Positions 24,471 through 33,656 of a DNA stretch of 64,000 nucleotides are shown here, one piece after another. The position numbers were made by a program, and so were the translations under genes. The notes beneath the pieces are model-generated. The model made no database searches, had not been told where the DNA came from, and saw only the letters and a program-made list of their open reading frames with translations. Numbering within the stretch: position 1 is the stretch's first letter; every line of letters begins with the position of its first letter. The stretch comes from Jeotgalibacillus terrae (GTDB taxonomy: Bacteria > Bacillota > Bacilli > Bacillales > Jeotgalibacillaceae). The stretch covers positions 62,001 to 126,000 of the forward strand of contig NZ_JAFBDK010000003.1 of the NCBI RefSeq assembly GCF_016908195.1. The letters are read 5' to 3'.

Positions 24471-25070
24471 TTATTGAGCTGACAATTCATCTTCTGCAAG
24501 CCATTTGTAATTCAGCACAGTCTCTTCACGATCTGTTAGAGAAAAGTCTACCATATAGACAGTTGCATCTTCCTGAACTGAATGAATCTCAGCCATGACA
24601 CCATACATTCCATCAACTCGTTGTGCAGTGATTTCTACTTCAGCCCCTTCTTCATAAGGTGCTTGAAGTGAACTTGAAAAAGTTTCTTCATCAATTACCC
24701 AGTGATAGTCCTCAACCATGTCACCACCATCTGAAGGTTCATAGGAAATACTATATGCATTTGTCTGATAGGCACCAACTACTGTCCCTTCAGCACCTTC
24801 CATACCGGGGAAATGAGAAGCATTTATAGTGACTGTATCTCCCTCTGCAAAAGCAGGATCTTCAGCCATTTCTAGTCCCTCAGGAATTTCTCCATCACCG
24901 GTAATATCAATGTCGCTGAATGCTTCATTAGGCTGAGGATTTCCCGATTCAGCTGTCTCTACAATGTCTTCCTCGTCTGCTGAAGCTTCTTCGTCACTTC
25001 CGCTGCAGCCACTTAAAATCATTGCCGTACTCATCGTAAAAGCTGCTGTTAAGTATGAATATTTCTTCAT
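24471..25070 (-). CDS. YdhK-family lipoprotein (DUF1541)
   Basis: A 199-residue lipoprotein (lipobox ILSGC) with an acidic low-complexity linker. Two DUF1541 repeats follow: FAEGDTVTINASHFPGMEG / YSISYEPSDGG / DYHWVIDEE, and then EEGAEVEITAQRVDGMYG / YMVDFSLTDRE / NYKWLAEDE. The paired repeats are the mark of YdhK, whose function is unknown. ATG 25070 follows a GGATGGTGAT ribosome site and is preferred to the in-frame ATG at 25094. Confidence 0.88.
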   Translation of the reverse strand: MKKYSYLTAAFTMSTAMILSGCSGSDEEASADEEDIVETAESGNPQPNEAFSDIDITGDGEIPEGLEMAEDPAFAEGDTVTINASHFPGMEGAEGTVVGAYQTNAYSISYEPSDGGDMVEDYHWVIDEETFSSSLQAPYEEGAEVEITAQRVDGMYGVMAEIHSVQEDATVYMVDFSLTDREETVLNYKWLAEDELSAQ

Positions 25071-25349
25071 CAAATCACCATCCAAATTAATCATTTATAT
25101 TATGTCTTTACCCGCACAGCTGAAAAATATGATTAATTCGGCACATTTCCGCTCTATATCCAAATCAGCGTCTCATCCAGCCGACATCAAACGCCCCACA
25201 ATTAAAACCAGCACTAGAAAAATCGATAAGGTCAGCGTTACTATAACAGTCAGCACACTTATTATAGGGTGAATTCATTTAGATGAAACTTTATCTCCAC
25301 CGATACGTAAATGTAAATATAGTTACTACTCTTCAAAAAGGATGTTGGT

Positions 25350-25529
25350 ATGATGAGCAAAATAGATATTCTCCTAATCATTCTTTTAACCCTGAATGCA
25401 GGCAGATACCTCACTTATTTGCTTCAGGGTTCAGCGTCTACTTATTACATAATCATGCTCGTATTGAATATTGTCGGTCTGCTCATAGTGGGGCTAACGT
25501 TTATGAAAAAAAGACGCCAGGAGACCTGA
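25350..25529 (+). CDS. Small two-span membrane protein (59 aa)
   Basis: A short frame with an AAAGGA ribosome site seven bases before its ATG. The product MMSKIDILLIILLTLNAGRY has a hydrophobic head, a short polar turn (LQGSAS) and a second span ending in MKKRRQET, a typical positive-inside tail. It precedes another small membrane gene by 19 bases and is probably cotranscribed. The family is unknown. Confidence 0.68.
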   Translation: MMSKIDILLIILLTLNAGRYLTYLLQGSASTYYIIMLVLNIVGLLIVGLTFMKKRRQET

Positions 25530-25548
25530 CGTCAGAAGGAGTGAAGGT

Positions 25549-25731
25549 ATGTTTATCACAATCACAGCGATCGTTTCAGCTCTAATCTGGTGTGCAGTAT
25601 CATATGAACTGATCAAGCCTGTTAATGACAAAAAAATTCACAACAAGAAAAAAGTGTTTACATTAATGTCCGCCGGTTCTGTGACTACATTGATTTTGAC
25701 GATTTCTTTACTACAAGGCAGCTGGTTTTAA
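25549..25731 (+). CDS. Small two-span membrane protein (60 aa)
   Basis: A 60-residue product with spans at about residues 2-20 and 38-56 and a basic cytosolic-type loop (NDKKIHNKKK). ATG follows AGAAGGAGTGAAGG. It directly follows the 59-residue gene. The family was not recognised. Confidence 0.65.
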   Translation: MFITITAIVSALIWCAVSYELIKPVNDKKIHNKKKVFTLMSAGSVTTLILTISLLQGSWF

Positions 25732-26006
25732 TCATAACCAGTCATGCCTTTTTTCGTGGGTTTATATTGTTCCAAGCAGAACATCTATTTCTTTATGTTA
25801 CAAAAAAGGGGTATCCTCTATCTTCGTTTGCAACAAGGAACTGAAGAACTTTCTCCATGTTACAAACCACGAATCGGCCCTCCCATACTTTCAGAAAATA
25901 AGTTTTCATACAGGTCTAATTCACCTTTCAAACCCATAAAAAATAAAGTATGATTTTCTTTTCCAATTCATTACATCACTTTATGTTAAAAAGGAGATTG
26001 CACAGT

Positions 26007-26828
26007 ATGAGTGCGTGGGAACTGTTTGTAGCTTTTTTACTTGGGTTAGTTGAAGGGTTAACGGAATTTGCGCCTGTTTCCTCAACCGGCCATATGATTG
26101 TGGTAGATGATTTGTGGCTGAGATCTTCTGAATTTTTAGGAAGTCCGGTGGCAAATACTTTTAAAATCGTGATTCAACTTGGTTCAATTCTCGCCGTAGT
26201 CGTCGTTTTTCGTCAACGTATTGCAGACTTACTTGGTTTACATACAAGCACGCGAGGCCGACAGAATAAACTGCGATTGTCACATGTGTTGATAGGACTG
26301 CTGCCAGCCGGAGTACTCGGGCTGCTGTTCGAGGATTATATTGATGAGCACTTATTTTCACTTGAGACCGTTCTGATCGGTTTGGTTGTTGGTGCCTTTT
26401 TAATGATAGCGGCTGATCTGGTCAGCGGGAAGAAAGTCAAAATTGAAACAATTGATCAGATTTCCTATCGTCAGGCATTTTCAATTGGGTTAATTCAGTG
26501 TTTATCGCTATGGCCTGGATTTTCACGCTCCGGGTCAACGATTTCAGGTGGTGTGCTGCTTGGACTCAGTCACAGAGCTGCTGCAGATTTCACTTTTATC
26601 ATGGCTGTCCCGATTATGATGGGTGCAAGTGCGATTTCGTTATTGAGTAAATGGGAGTACTTCACGATCGATATGCTGCCATTTTTCACAATCGGTTTTA
26701 TCAGCGCTTTCGTCTTTGCACTGATCTCAATCAAATTCTTTTTGAAGCTGATTAACCGGATCCGTCTGATTCCTTTTGCGATTTACAGAATTATTCTGGC
26801 CGCTGTTATTTATATACTCTACTTTTAA
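26007..26828 (+). CDS. uppP: Undecaprenyl-diphosphatase UppP
   Basis: Integral membrane enzyme of 273 residues (BacA family). It removes the terminal phosphate of undecaprenyl diphosphate so that the cell-wall lipid carrier can be reused, and higher dosage raises bacitracin tolerance. Diagnostic motifs are EGLTEFAPVSSTGHM (residues 16-30) and PGFSRSGST. The ATG at 26007 follows AAGGAG and is preferred to the open frame from 25950. Confidence 0.95.
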   Translation: MSAWELFVAFLLGLVEGLTEFAPVSSTGHMIVVDDLWLRSSEFLGSPVANTFKIVIQLGSILAVVVVFRQRIADLLGLHTSTRGRQNKLRLSHVLIGLLPAGVLGLLFEDYIDEHLFSLETVLIGLVVGAFLMIAADLVSGKKVKIETIDQISYRQAFSIGLIQCLSLWPGFSRSGSTISGGVLLGLSHRAAADFTFIMAVPIMMGASAISLLSKWEYFTIDMLPFFTIGFISAFVFALISIKFFLKLINRIRLIPFAIYRIILAAVIYILYF

Positions 26829-26848
26829 TTGATTTACTTTCATCAAAT

Positions 26849-26880
26849 GAACACCTGAAACATAGGGTGTTCACTTTTTT
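26849..26880 (+). terminator. Terminator of uppP
   Basis: Stem TGAACACC/GGTGTTCA and six T, at the end of uppP and facing the convergent NUDIX gene. Confidence 0.88.
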
Positions 26881-27271
26881 ATACTTTCATCTCTTTTAAA
26901 AGCAGTTCTTCGTCTTCAGGATACATATGTTCCAACCGCTTAACATCAGTATAAGACTTCCATTCCGCTTTCTCTATCAGATTGTCAGGATCCTCAATCC
27001 CACAGCTGTTTCCAATCTTTTTAACTTTAAAATAATGAGTTTCTACATTTATTTCTTTAATCACTGTTTTTTTGACGAATAGATGATCAATGATTTCCAC
27101 TTCATACCCTGTCTCTTCCATCACTTCTCTTATGCAGCACGCTTCAGGCGTTTCACCTGATTCGATCCCTCCTGAAGGTACTGCCCAGGCATTGGAATGG
27201 ACACTTTTTACCATTAGCACTTCATTGTGTTCATTAAGACAGACAGCTGCTGCACCTGACCACTTCTTCAT
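26879..27271 (-). CDS. NUDIX hydrolase
   Basis: A 130-residue NUDIX protein that hydrolyses a nucleoside diphosphate linked to another moiety. The NUDIX box lies around residues 35-57 (GGIESGETPEAC then REVMEETGY), with all consensus Gly, Glu and Arg residues present. The C-terminal half includes VETHYFKVKKIG. The substrate is unknown. A DUF3139 gene lies 14 bases upstream in the same direction. Confidence 0.9.
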   Translation of the reverse strand: MKKWSGAAAVCLNEHNEVLMVKSVHSNAWAVPSGGIESGETPEACCIREVMEETGYEVEIIDHLFVKKTVIKEINVETHYFKVKKIGNSCGIEDPDNLIEKAEWKSYTDVKRLEHMYPEDEELLLKEMKV

Positions 27272-27285
27272 AAGACAACCCCATT

Positions 27286-27591
27286 CTATTGCACGTACTC
27301 AACGCCGCTTTCCGTATAAGATTCCAGCACAATCTTCCCGCTGCTTCTGTAATAATAGTAAGTTTTAGCATCATCCTTCAGCCTGATACTGACCATCCAG
27401 TTTTTATCACCAGGCAGATTTGCTATAAAAGATTCACTGAAGACGATTTGATTTTCCGGAATATTCTTTTCATTAATTAAATACTCAATCACACTTTTTT
27501 CAACACTTGCCTGCACCACTTTCATCGATCCAAAACCTGCTCCTGTCAATACTGCTAATATGAGTAAGATCATGAAAGCTTTTTTCATCAA
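27286..27591 (-). CDS. DUF3139-like exported or membrane-anchored protein
   Basis: A 101-residue protein with an N-terminal hydrophobic segment (KKAFMILLILAVLTGAGFG) and a small domain with YLINEKNIPENQIV and DDAKTYYYYRSSGKIVLES, the pattern of DUF3139. It should be outside the membrane, anchored or secreted. Function unknown. It is probably in one transcript with the NUDIX gene. Confidence 0.75.
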   Translation of the reverse strand: MMKKAFMILLILAVLTGAGFGSMKVVQASVEKSVIEYLINEKNIPENQIVFSESFIANLPGDKNWMVSIRLKDDAKTYYYYRSSGKIVLESYTESGVEYVQ

Positions 27592-27664
27592 TGGACTCCT
27601 TTCTACATATCACACATGTAGGGTTCTATTATGAAAATATATGACCATTTATAGTAGCCCATGA

Positions 27665-28699
27665 TTAGACCTGAGTTGTTTCGTTTTTAATACCCGATAC
27701 TACTAAATCTCCGAATGTTCTAATATCCCTGATGTAATCAAATTTTTCAAGCTCATCAGTATATAAACTGTTATACATTCTGACAGCTACAACATTTAAA
27801 TCCGGAATGACCGTACAGGAACATCCCGACGCACCCAGAATCTGATAAGAACCTTCCGGCAGATTCGAACCCAGTTCATCAAACTCATAAGAAACTTCAT
27901 CATGCTTCACCCACCAGAAAAAACCATGCTTCGGTAAGTGATCAGGCATCGTATCAGGACTCTGAACCTTAACAGCCAGATCAAATACTTCTCTCGGCAA
28001 GATTTGTTTCCCTTCGATGAACCCTTTATGTAAATGCAGGTTCCCCCAGCATGCCAATTCTCTGGCACTCACATATAAGTTTCTTTCATCACCCTCATTT
28101 GACCCCAGTCTCAGCGAAGGGAAACTCTCAGGAGAATGAATGTCACATACCAGATTACGCTTGCTGTCAGTGACCCACTCTGTCTGAGTCATGTTCAACG
28201 GTTTAAATACGCTTTCTGTCAAAATGCCGTGTACTGTTCGGCCAGTCACTTTATGTATGATACGTGCCACAATATCGGGTTGCTTTCCTTCGATATTCGT
28301 TCCCGCTTCAAAAAGACGTTTTGCCGCATTGTTTTTTATTTTCAGACCAGTGCATCGCGTTAACAAATGCCTGAGCGTGCTTTCTCCAAGGACTTCATCA
28401 TCAAGATCATCCAGATAAAAGCTGATTTTATCATCAAGGTTCAGATCACCATTGTGTACAGCAATCGCTGCTGCCAGACCTATGTACGTCACTCTGACTG
28501 AATACACATTGAATTGTGAAGCGGCATTGATGCTTTTAGCCCCTTCCTGAAAATGATGGGCACCTGCATACGATTCATGTACGATCCGATTATCTTTCAT
28601 GATCAGTAATGCTGAACCGGACGCATGCATGTCCTGCCTGATTTTTTCTGTATAAGCTGTGATCTCTGTAAATGAGTCCTGTGTTGTAGTGATATTCAT
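27665..28699 (-). CDS. Serine hydrolase (class C beta-lactamase-like) with an altered SxxK motif
   Basis: A 344-residue protein of the beta-lactamase/DD-peptidase clan, cytosolic by sequence (no signal peptide). The region that should hold the catalytic Ser-x-x-Lys reads YSVRVTYIG: Ser67 is present, but position 70 is Val (GTG) in place of Lys. The later region GTNIEGKQPDIVARIIHKVTG corresponds to the usual YxN area, without a clear Tyr. GASGC occupies the KTG/HxG position. The fold looks intact, but hydrolytic activity is doubtful. Confidence 0.8.
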   Translation of the reverse strand: MNITTTQDSFTEITAYTEKIRQDMHASGSALLIMKDNRIVHESYAGAHHFQEGAKSINAASQFNVYSVRVTYIGLAAAIAVHNGDLNLDDKISFYLDDLDDEVLGESTLRHLLTRCTGLKIKNNAAKRLFEAGTNIEGKQPDIVARIIHKVTGRTVHGILTESVFKPLNMTQTEWVTDSKRNLVCDIHSPESFPSLRLGSNEGDERNLYVSARELACWGNLHLHKGFIEGKQILPREVFDLAVKVQSPDTMPDHLPKHGFFWWVKHDEVSYEFDELGSNLPEGSYQILGASGCSCTVIPDLNVVAVRMYNSLYTDELEKFDYIRDIRTFGDLVVSGIKNETTQV

Positions 28700-28749
28700 T
28701 AAAAAATCCGCCCCACTTTTTAAAATCTGTTGACTAACAGATTTCCCAA

Positions 28750-29307
28750 TTAATATTCTTCTCTCAAAATAGAATACATCTTCCCATCCCAGTGCTTCCC
28801 TTTGATAAACAGACTTTTTCTCATCGTACCTTCATACGACATCCCCGCTTTTTGCATCACTCTTTCTGAGCCGGTGTTCTCTGGAAAACACCTCGCCTGA
28901 ATACGGACGAGTGCCATCTTTTCAAAACCAAAAGCAATGATCCTCTTCACAGCCTCCGTTGCAATCCCCTGTCCCCAATAGTCCCGTGAAATAACATAAC
29001 CAATTTCAGCAGTATGATTTCCAGGCTGCCAGGACACGTAATCCACTGTGCCAATCAGCTTTCCGTTATCTTTATGTTCAATTCCCCATGGGGCTACCTG
29101 TCCGTTTTCATATCGATTCAGAACAAACTCAATAAACGCTTTGCTGTCTGCTTTCGTCTGATGCGTATCCCACGTCACATACTTCGTCACTTCATCATTC
29201 GATCCATAATGAAACATATCCTCAAGATCATCTATCGTTAACCTTCTCAATACCAGCCGCTCAGTTTCAAGTGGTGGTAAATCACTAAAAATATCTTTGA
29301 CTTCCAT
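28750..29307 (-). CDS. GNAT-family N-acetyltransferase (RimJ/RimL-like)
   Basis: A 185-residue acetyltransferase starting with LPPLETERLVLRRLTIDDL, with the acetyl-CoA motif IGYVISRDYWGQGIATEAVKR and the closing ENTGSERVMQKAGMSYEGTMR, all typical of the RimJ/RimL group that acetylates protein N-termini or small molecules. ATG follows CAGGAG. The substrate is unknown. It lies upstream of the serine hydrolase gene, which starts 50 bases downstream. Confidence 0.9.
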   Translation of the reverse strand: MEVKDIFSDLPPLETERLVLRRLTIDDLEDMFHYGSNDEVTKYVTWDTHQTKADSKAFIEFVLNRYENGQVAPWGIEHKDNGKLIGTVDYVSWQPGNHTAEIGYVISRDYWGQGIATEAVKRIIAFGFEKMALVRIQARCFPENTGSERVMQKAGMSYEGTMRKSLFIKGKHWDGKMYSILREEY

Positions 29308-29472
29308 AAAAACAACTCCTGTTCATGTCATTCATTTGATATTCTCTTTTTGTGGTGTGAATTCCTTCATTTGTAAGTATGTTAGGGTGTGAAGGTAACG
29401 GTTTCTAACAAAACGAAACCTGATTACCTTTTCAACCGTATACATAGTTATCCAAACCAAGGAGGAATTTCA

Positions 29473-30165
29473 ATGTCAAAGTATTCGATCAGACAGTTTG
29501 TACAGGAAACACAGCAGGAGGAAAGTGCGCGTGATTTTTTTGAGCTTGAGACTGACCGTATGCTTGAAGTGAACTTAAATGGTCGGGTCTGGGCGAAAGC
29601 CGGCTCTATGATTTCGTACGATGGAAATATCAAATTCGAACGGGAAGGCATGCTTGAGCATGGTCTGGGGAAGTTTGTCAAAAAAGCTTTCAGTGGCGAG
29701 GGTGCTCAGTTGATGAAAGCGAATGGTCAGGGCAGGCTTTATGTAGCTGATATGGGTAAAAAGATCACAGTTTTGGACCTTGAAGGCGAGAGTATTTTCA
29801 TCAACGGGAATGATTTGCTTGCATTTCAGGATGGACTTGAGTGGGATATTAAACTGATGCGCCGCGTAGCGGGGATGATGGCTGGCGGATTGTTTAACGT
29901 ACGTCTTGAAGGTCAGGGTCTTGTTGCTTTCACTTCCCATTACGAGCCGCTCACATTACACGTAACACCTGATAAGCCAGTATTCACTGACCCGAACGCA
30001 ACAGTTGCATGGTCAGGTAACCTTGAGCCTGAATTCGTAACGGATGTTCAGTTAAAGAGCTTCTTCGGACGGGGCAGCGGAGAGTCTGTACAGATGAAAT
30101 TTTCAGGTAACGGATTTGTTGTTGTTCAGCCTTATGAGGAAGTGTATCAGGCACAGCAGAGTTAG
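29473..30165 (+). CDS. AIM24-family protein
   Basis: A 230-residue protein of the TRAP-like/AIM24 beta-helix family (formerly DUF124). Recognisable parts are LEVNLNGRVWAKAGSMISYDG, GQGRLYVADMGKKI, FINGNDLLAFQDGLEWDIK and GLFNVRLEGQGLVAFTS. The function of bacterial members is not settled. The ATG at 29473 follows AAGGAGGA and is preferred to the open upstream frame. A terminator follows. Confidence 0.9.
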   Translation: MSKYSIRQFVQETQQEESARDFFELETDRMLEVNLNGRVWAKAGSMISYDGNIKFEREGMLEHGLGKFVKKAFSGEGAQLMKANGQGRLYVADMGKKITVLDLEGESIFINGNDLLAFQDGLEWDIKLMRRVAGMMAGGLFNVRLEGQGLVAFTSHYEPLTLHVTPDKPVFTDPNATVAWSGNLEPEFVTDVQLKSFFGRGSGESVQMKFSGNGFVVVQPYEEVYQAQQS

Positions 30166-30176
30166 GTTATTTTATA

Positions 30177-30220
30177 AAGCCATCATACCATTGAAAAATC
30201 AGTGGTATGATGGCTTTTAT
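30177..30220 (+). terminator. Terminator of the AIM24 gene
   Basis: Perfect 15-bp stem AAAGCCATCATACCA/TGGTATGATGGCTTT with a T-rich tail. Confidence 0.88.
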
Positions 30221-30316
30221 TTTCTCTCCCCCCATGAATTTCTCTCTAATCACCACACCCCAACCAGCTGAATACCCTAAATAGAATATGTCACCGCCCT
30301 GCTAAGGAGTGAAAAT

Positions 30317-31114
30317 ATGCCGATTGTTAATGGTATGCACTATGTCTATACTGTTCAGCCCGGGGATACCCTGTATTCAATTGCGCTGCGATTGGGGAGC
30401 AGCGTTGCTGATATTGAGTCTGCTAATGCACTGTACCCGCCATTTACAGATCCGGGTCTGATCTTTCCCGGGCAGCTGCTCATCGTGACAACTCCCGGAA
30501 CAACTCAGACAAACCACATCGTGGCACCGGGTGATAACCTCTATCGCCTCGCTCAGCGTTATTCCACCACTGTCGATTTACTGTTTGGCATTAACTCACA
30601 GCTGACTGACCCCGGATTGATCTATGTAAACCAAAGGCTTCTTGTTCCTGCATTTGTCTATCAGGTTGAACCCGGGGATACACTCAACCGGATTGCTGCC
30701 TGGTTCGGAACATCTCTGACTGCCCTGCTTCAGGCAAACGAACAGCGCCCCGGATTTTCACCGGATGTTATTTTTCCGGGATATCGTCTGCTGATCCCGC
30801 TTCCTTCATCTGGAAATATAGTTGTCTTCAGTCCATTCCCCGGAACGAGAATCCGCCAGGGAACGATTCTTTCCGGGTTTGCCCGCGCCTTTGAAGGAGC
30901 CATTCTCTACAAAATTGTTGATGCTGCCGGCACAACAGTAACCAATGAATCACCGATCCAGGCGTCTGCCGGAGGACCTGCATTCGGTTCTTACTCGATC
31001 CCGATTATATTCAACCGTAACCCTTCTGCTCAAACGGGGGAACTGTGGGTCTATGCAAGAAGTGCTAATGATGGAAGTATTGTGGATTTGGTGAAGGTCA
31101 GGGTGTTGTTTTAG
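30317..31114 (+). CDS. LysM-Gmad2 protein, spore or cell-wall associated
   Basis: A 265-residue protein with three LysM peptidoglycan-binding repeats, at about residues 9-54 (YTVQPGDTLYSIALRLG), 62-107 (HIVAPGDNLYRLAQRY) and 112-158 (YQVEPGDTLNRIAAWFG). A C-terminal Gmad2 immunoglobulin-like domain, found in spore germination and envelope proteins, begins at VVFSPFPGTRIRQG. No signal peptide is seen, which fits mother-cell synthesis and delivery to the spore, but this is inference. ATG follows AAGGAG. Confidence 0.9.
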   Translation: MPIVNGMHYVYTVQPGDTLYSIALRLGSSVADIESANALYPPFTDPGLIFPGQLLIVTTPGTTQTNHIVAPGDNLYRLAQRYSTTVDLLFGINSQLTDPGLIYVNQRLLVPAFVYQVEPGDTLNRIAAWFGTSLTALLQANEQRPGFSPDVIFPGYRLLIPLPSSGNIVVFSPFPGTRIRQGTILSGFARAFEGAILYKIVDAAGTTVTNESPIQASAGGPAFGSYSIPIIFNRNPSAQTGELWVYARSANDGSIVDLVKVRVLF

Positions 31115-31141
31115 GTAGAGGCGGGTCAGACCCTATTCTAC
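31115..31141. repeat. Hairpin with a GGGTCAGACCC centre
   Basis: GTAGA..GGGTCAGACCC..TCTAC, starting at the stop of the LysM gene. It is one of several intergenic hairpins in the window with the same centre (see 39998, 53482, 56787 and 57282). Confidence 0.6.
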
Positions 31142-31158
31142 GCTCAAACCGTAAAAAA

Positions 31159-31186
31159 GCAGATCCCACACTCAGGATCTGCTTTT
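31159..31186. terminator. Bidirectional terminator between the LysM gene and cadA
   Basis: Perfect stem GCAGATCC/GGATCTGC, preceded by AAAAAA and followed by TTTT. Confidence 0.87.
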
Positions 31187-31188
31187 AC

Positions 31189-33654
31189 TTATTTCTGTCT
31201 TAACAATCTCATACTATTCAATATCACAATCAGTGCAACACCTGTATCACTCAGAACCGCCATCCAAAGCGTCAGCACGCCTGGAAAAATCAGGACAAGT
31301 GCTGCAAGCTTTGTGATGAGTGAAAACCAGATGTTCTGCTTAATGATTTTGATCGCCTTTCTGCTCAGGCGGATCGTGTGCGGCAGCTTTTCGAGGTTAT
31401 CAGCCATCAGGACAATATCCGCTGTTTCCATGGCTGTATCAGTTCCGGCACCACCCATGGCAATCCCGAGATCAGCTGTTGCAAGAGCCGGCGCATCGTT
31501 AATACCGTCCCCAACCATCGCTACCTGCTTTCCTTCATCCTGAAGCTTCTTCACAGCGGTTACTTTATCTTCAGGCATCAACTCAGCAAAATAGCGGGTT
31601 ACACCTGTTTCAGCAGCCATTTTCTTCGCTGTACCTTCATTATCACCTGTCAGCATAACCATTTCACCAATACCTGCCTGCTTTAGCTTTTCAATCGAAT
31701 GAACAGTAATGTCACGCACTGTATCAGCTACTGCGATCAGTCCAAGGATGCGATCGCGTGTACCAACTGCAACCAGCGTATTCCCTTCACTTTGCATGAC
31801 GTCAATCCGTTCATCAATGTCTGCTGTTGAAATACCCATTTCACTAAACAGCTTAGGTTTCCCTGCAAAATATTCAGTGCCGTCAATCACTGCCGTTGCA
31901 CCTTTACCGGCGATCGCACTGAAATGACTTCCTGCTTGAGACGAAATATTTCTTTCATTCGCATAGCTGATCACAGCCTGTGCAATCGGATGAGTTGAAT
32001 GCTCTTCAATCGTTTTTGCAATACTCACAAGCGCATCACTGTCATCCTGCAATGCGATAACCTGCGTGACTTTCGGTTTTCCTTCAGTCAGCGTACCCGT
32101 TTTATCAAAAGCGATGGCACTAATCGCGCCGGCTTTTTCAAGGAACGTGCCTCCTTTGATCAGCACACCATTACGCGCTGCATTGCCGATTGCTGATACG
32201 ATTGCAACAGGTGTTGAGATTACCAGCGCACACGGACAGGCGACGACTAACAGCGTCAGACCTCTATAGAACCATTCACCCCACGCACCAAATCCTGCAA
32301 GCGGCGGCACGACCATAATGAGCAGTGCAAGAATAAAGACGATTGGTGTATACACAGCAGCGAAGCGGTCAATAAATGCCTGCGTCGGTGCTTTTTTCTC
32401 CTGCGCTTCTTCTACTAAATGAATAATCCGCGCAATTGTCGTATCCTCCGACAATCTCGTCACTTTCACTTCAAGTGAGCCGCTTTCATTCACCGTACCC
32501 GCGTATACTTTATCACCCGGCTCTTTATCAACCGGCAGGGACTCACCTGTAATCGGTGCCTGGTTCAGACTCGACATCCCCGCAACGATTTCACCGTCAA
32601 GCGGTATCTTCTCGCCGGGTTTAACAATCATGATTTCAGAAATAGTAATGTCCTCAACATCTCTTTTTACCGGGCCGTCTGCTGTTTTGATCACAGCTTC
32701 CGACGGTGTCAGGTTAATCAGACTGCGGATTGAATCTCTCGTACGCTCAATTGACCGGTTTTGCAGCGCATTCCCAAGCGCAAAGAGCCAGACAACCGTT
32801 GCCCCTTCAAACCATTCCCCAATAATCGCAGCCCCGATTGCTGCAGTGACCATCAGCACGTTCATATCAAGTGAGCGGCTTTTAACTGCATAAAAGGCAC
32901 TTCTCGCGGGCTTATATCCGCCAATGATGATTGCTGCAGCGTAAAATGCAGTCACCAGCCATTCCGGAATCGCAGTGAAAGATCCTAAGAATCCCAGCGC
33001 TAAAAGAATACCGGAAATCGTTGTAACTGGAAGTTTTCTTACCGTCTTCTGATCTTCTTTCTTTTGATGACGAAGTGTCGCAGGCGTTGCATCAAAGCCT
33101 GATTTTTGCACTTCTTTGACCACCTGATCAGAAGTCAGCGTATGTGCAATATGCATTTTTCCGGTTGAAAAATTAACGCGGACACTTTGCACGCCGGGAT
33201 TACCTGCAAGATGCTTTTCAAGTGTTGCCGCGCAGGAACTGCAGTCCATACCAGTCACTTTGTAAACATGTGGATCACTGGCAGACTTCTCAGGTTCAGC
33301 TTCAAAGCCGTACTTTTTTACATAACCGGGAACCGCATCATAGATCTCATCATTTTCAGCACCAACCGCCATTTTTCCTGAAGCGTAATTGACTTTCACT
33401 GATTGAATGCCATTTGTTTTTGACAAGCCTTTTTCAAGTGTCAGTGCACAGGATGGACAGTCCATTCCAGTCACTCTAAAAGTTTTTACACCTTGACCAT
33501 TTTCATGAATGATATCTGAAGGCGATTCATGTTCTGTTACATTATTTGAACAGCACGATGCTGAAGTTTCACCCATATCTTTTGCGGTTTCAGTTGAACA
33601 GCTTGGTGTCTGTAATTCCTTTGTTTCCTGTTCAGTTTTTTGCAAGTCTTCCAC
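31189..33654 (-). CDS. cadA: Cadmium/zinc/cobalt-exporting P1B-type ATPase CadA
   Basis: A heavy-metal pump of 821 residues in the cytoplasmic membrane. The N-terminus has a Cys-rich stretch and two HMA domains with GMDCPSC (63-69) and GMDCSSC (135-141). Then come TGES (368-371), the CPC motif in the transport helix (472-474), the phosphorylated DKTGT (516-520) and GDGINDAP near the C-terminus. The start is GTG, just after the cadC stop codon. Paired with CadC, this fits Cd, Zn or Pb efflux rather than copper. Confidence 0.95.
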   Translation of the reverse strand: MEDLQKTEQETKELQTPSCSTETAKDMGETSASCCSNNVTEHESPSDIIHENGQGVKTFRVTGMDCPSCALTLEKGLSKTNGIQSVKVNYASGKMAVGAENDEIYDAVPGYVKKYGFEAEPEKSASDPHVYKVTGMDCSSCAATLEKHLAGNPGVQSVRVNFSTGKMHIAHTLTSDQVVKEVQKSGFDATPATLRHQKKEDQKTVRKLPVTTISGILLALGFLGSFTAIPEWLVTAFYAAAIIIGGYKPARSAFYAVKSRSLDMNVLMVTAAIGAAIIGEWFEGATVVWLFALGNALQNRSIERTRDSIRSLINLTPSEAVIKTADGPVKRDVEDITISEIMIVKPGEKIPLDGEIVAGMSSLNQAPITGESLPVDKEPGDKVYAGTVNESGSLEVKVTRLSEDTTIARIIHLVEEAQEKKAPTQAFIDRFAAVYTPIVFILALLIMVVPPLAGFGAWGEWFYRGLTLLVVACPCALVISTPVAIVSAIGNAARNGVLIKGGTFLEKAGAISAIAFDKTGTLTEGKPKVTQVIALQDDSDALVSIAKTIEEHSTHPIAQAVISYANERNISSQAGSHFSAIAGKGATAVIDGTEYFAGKPKLFSEMGISTADIDERIDVMQSEGNTLVAVGTRDRILGLIAVADTVRDITVHSIEKLKQAGIGEMVMLTGDNEGTAKKMAAETGVTRYFAELMPEDKVTAVKKLQDEGKQVAMVGDGINDAPALATADLGIAMGGAGTDTAMETADIVLMADNLEKLPHTIRLSRKAIKIIKQNIWFSLITKLAALVLIFPGVLTLWMAVLSDTGVALIVILNSMRLLRQK

Positions 33655-33656
33655 CC

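Noticed and set aside
25744-25953. 69-residue frame upstream of uppP
   Set aside because: No ribosome site and no recognisable composition; it is probably leader or spacer DNA.
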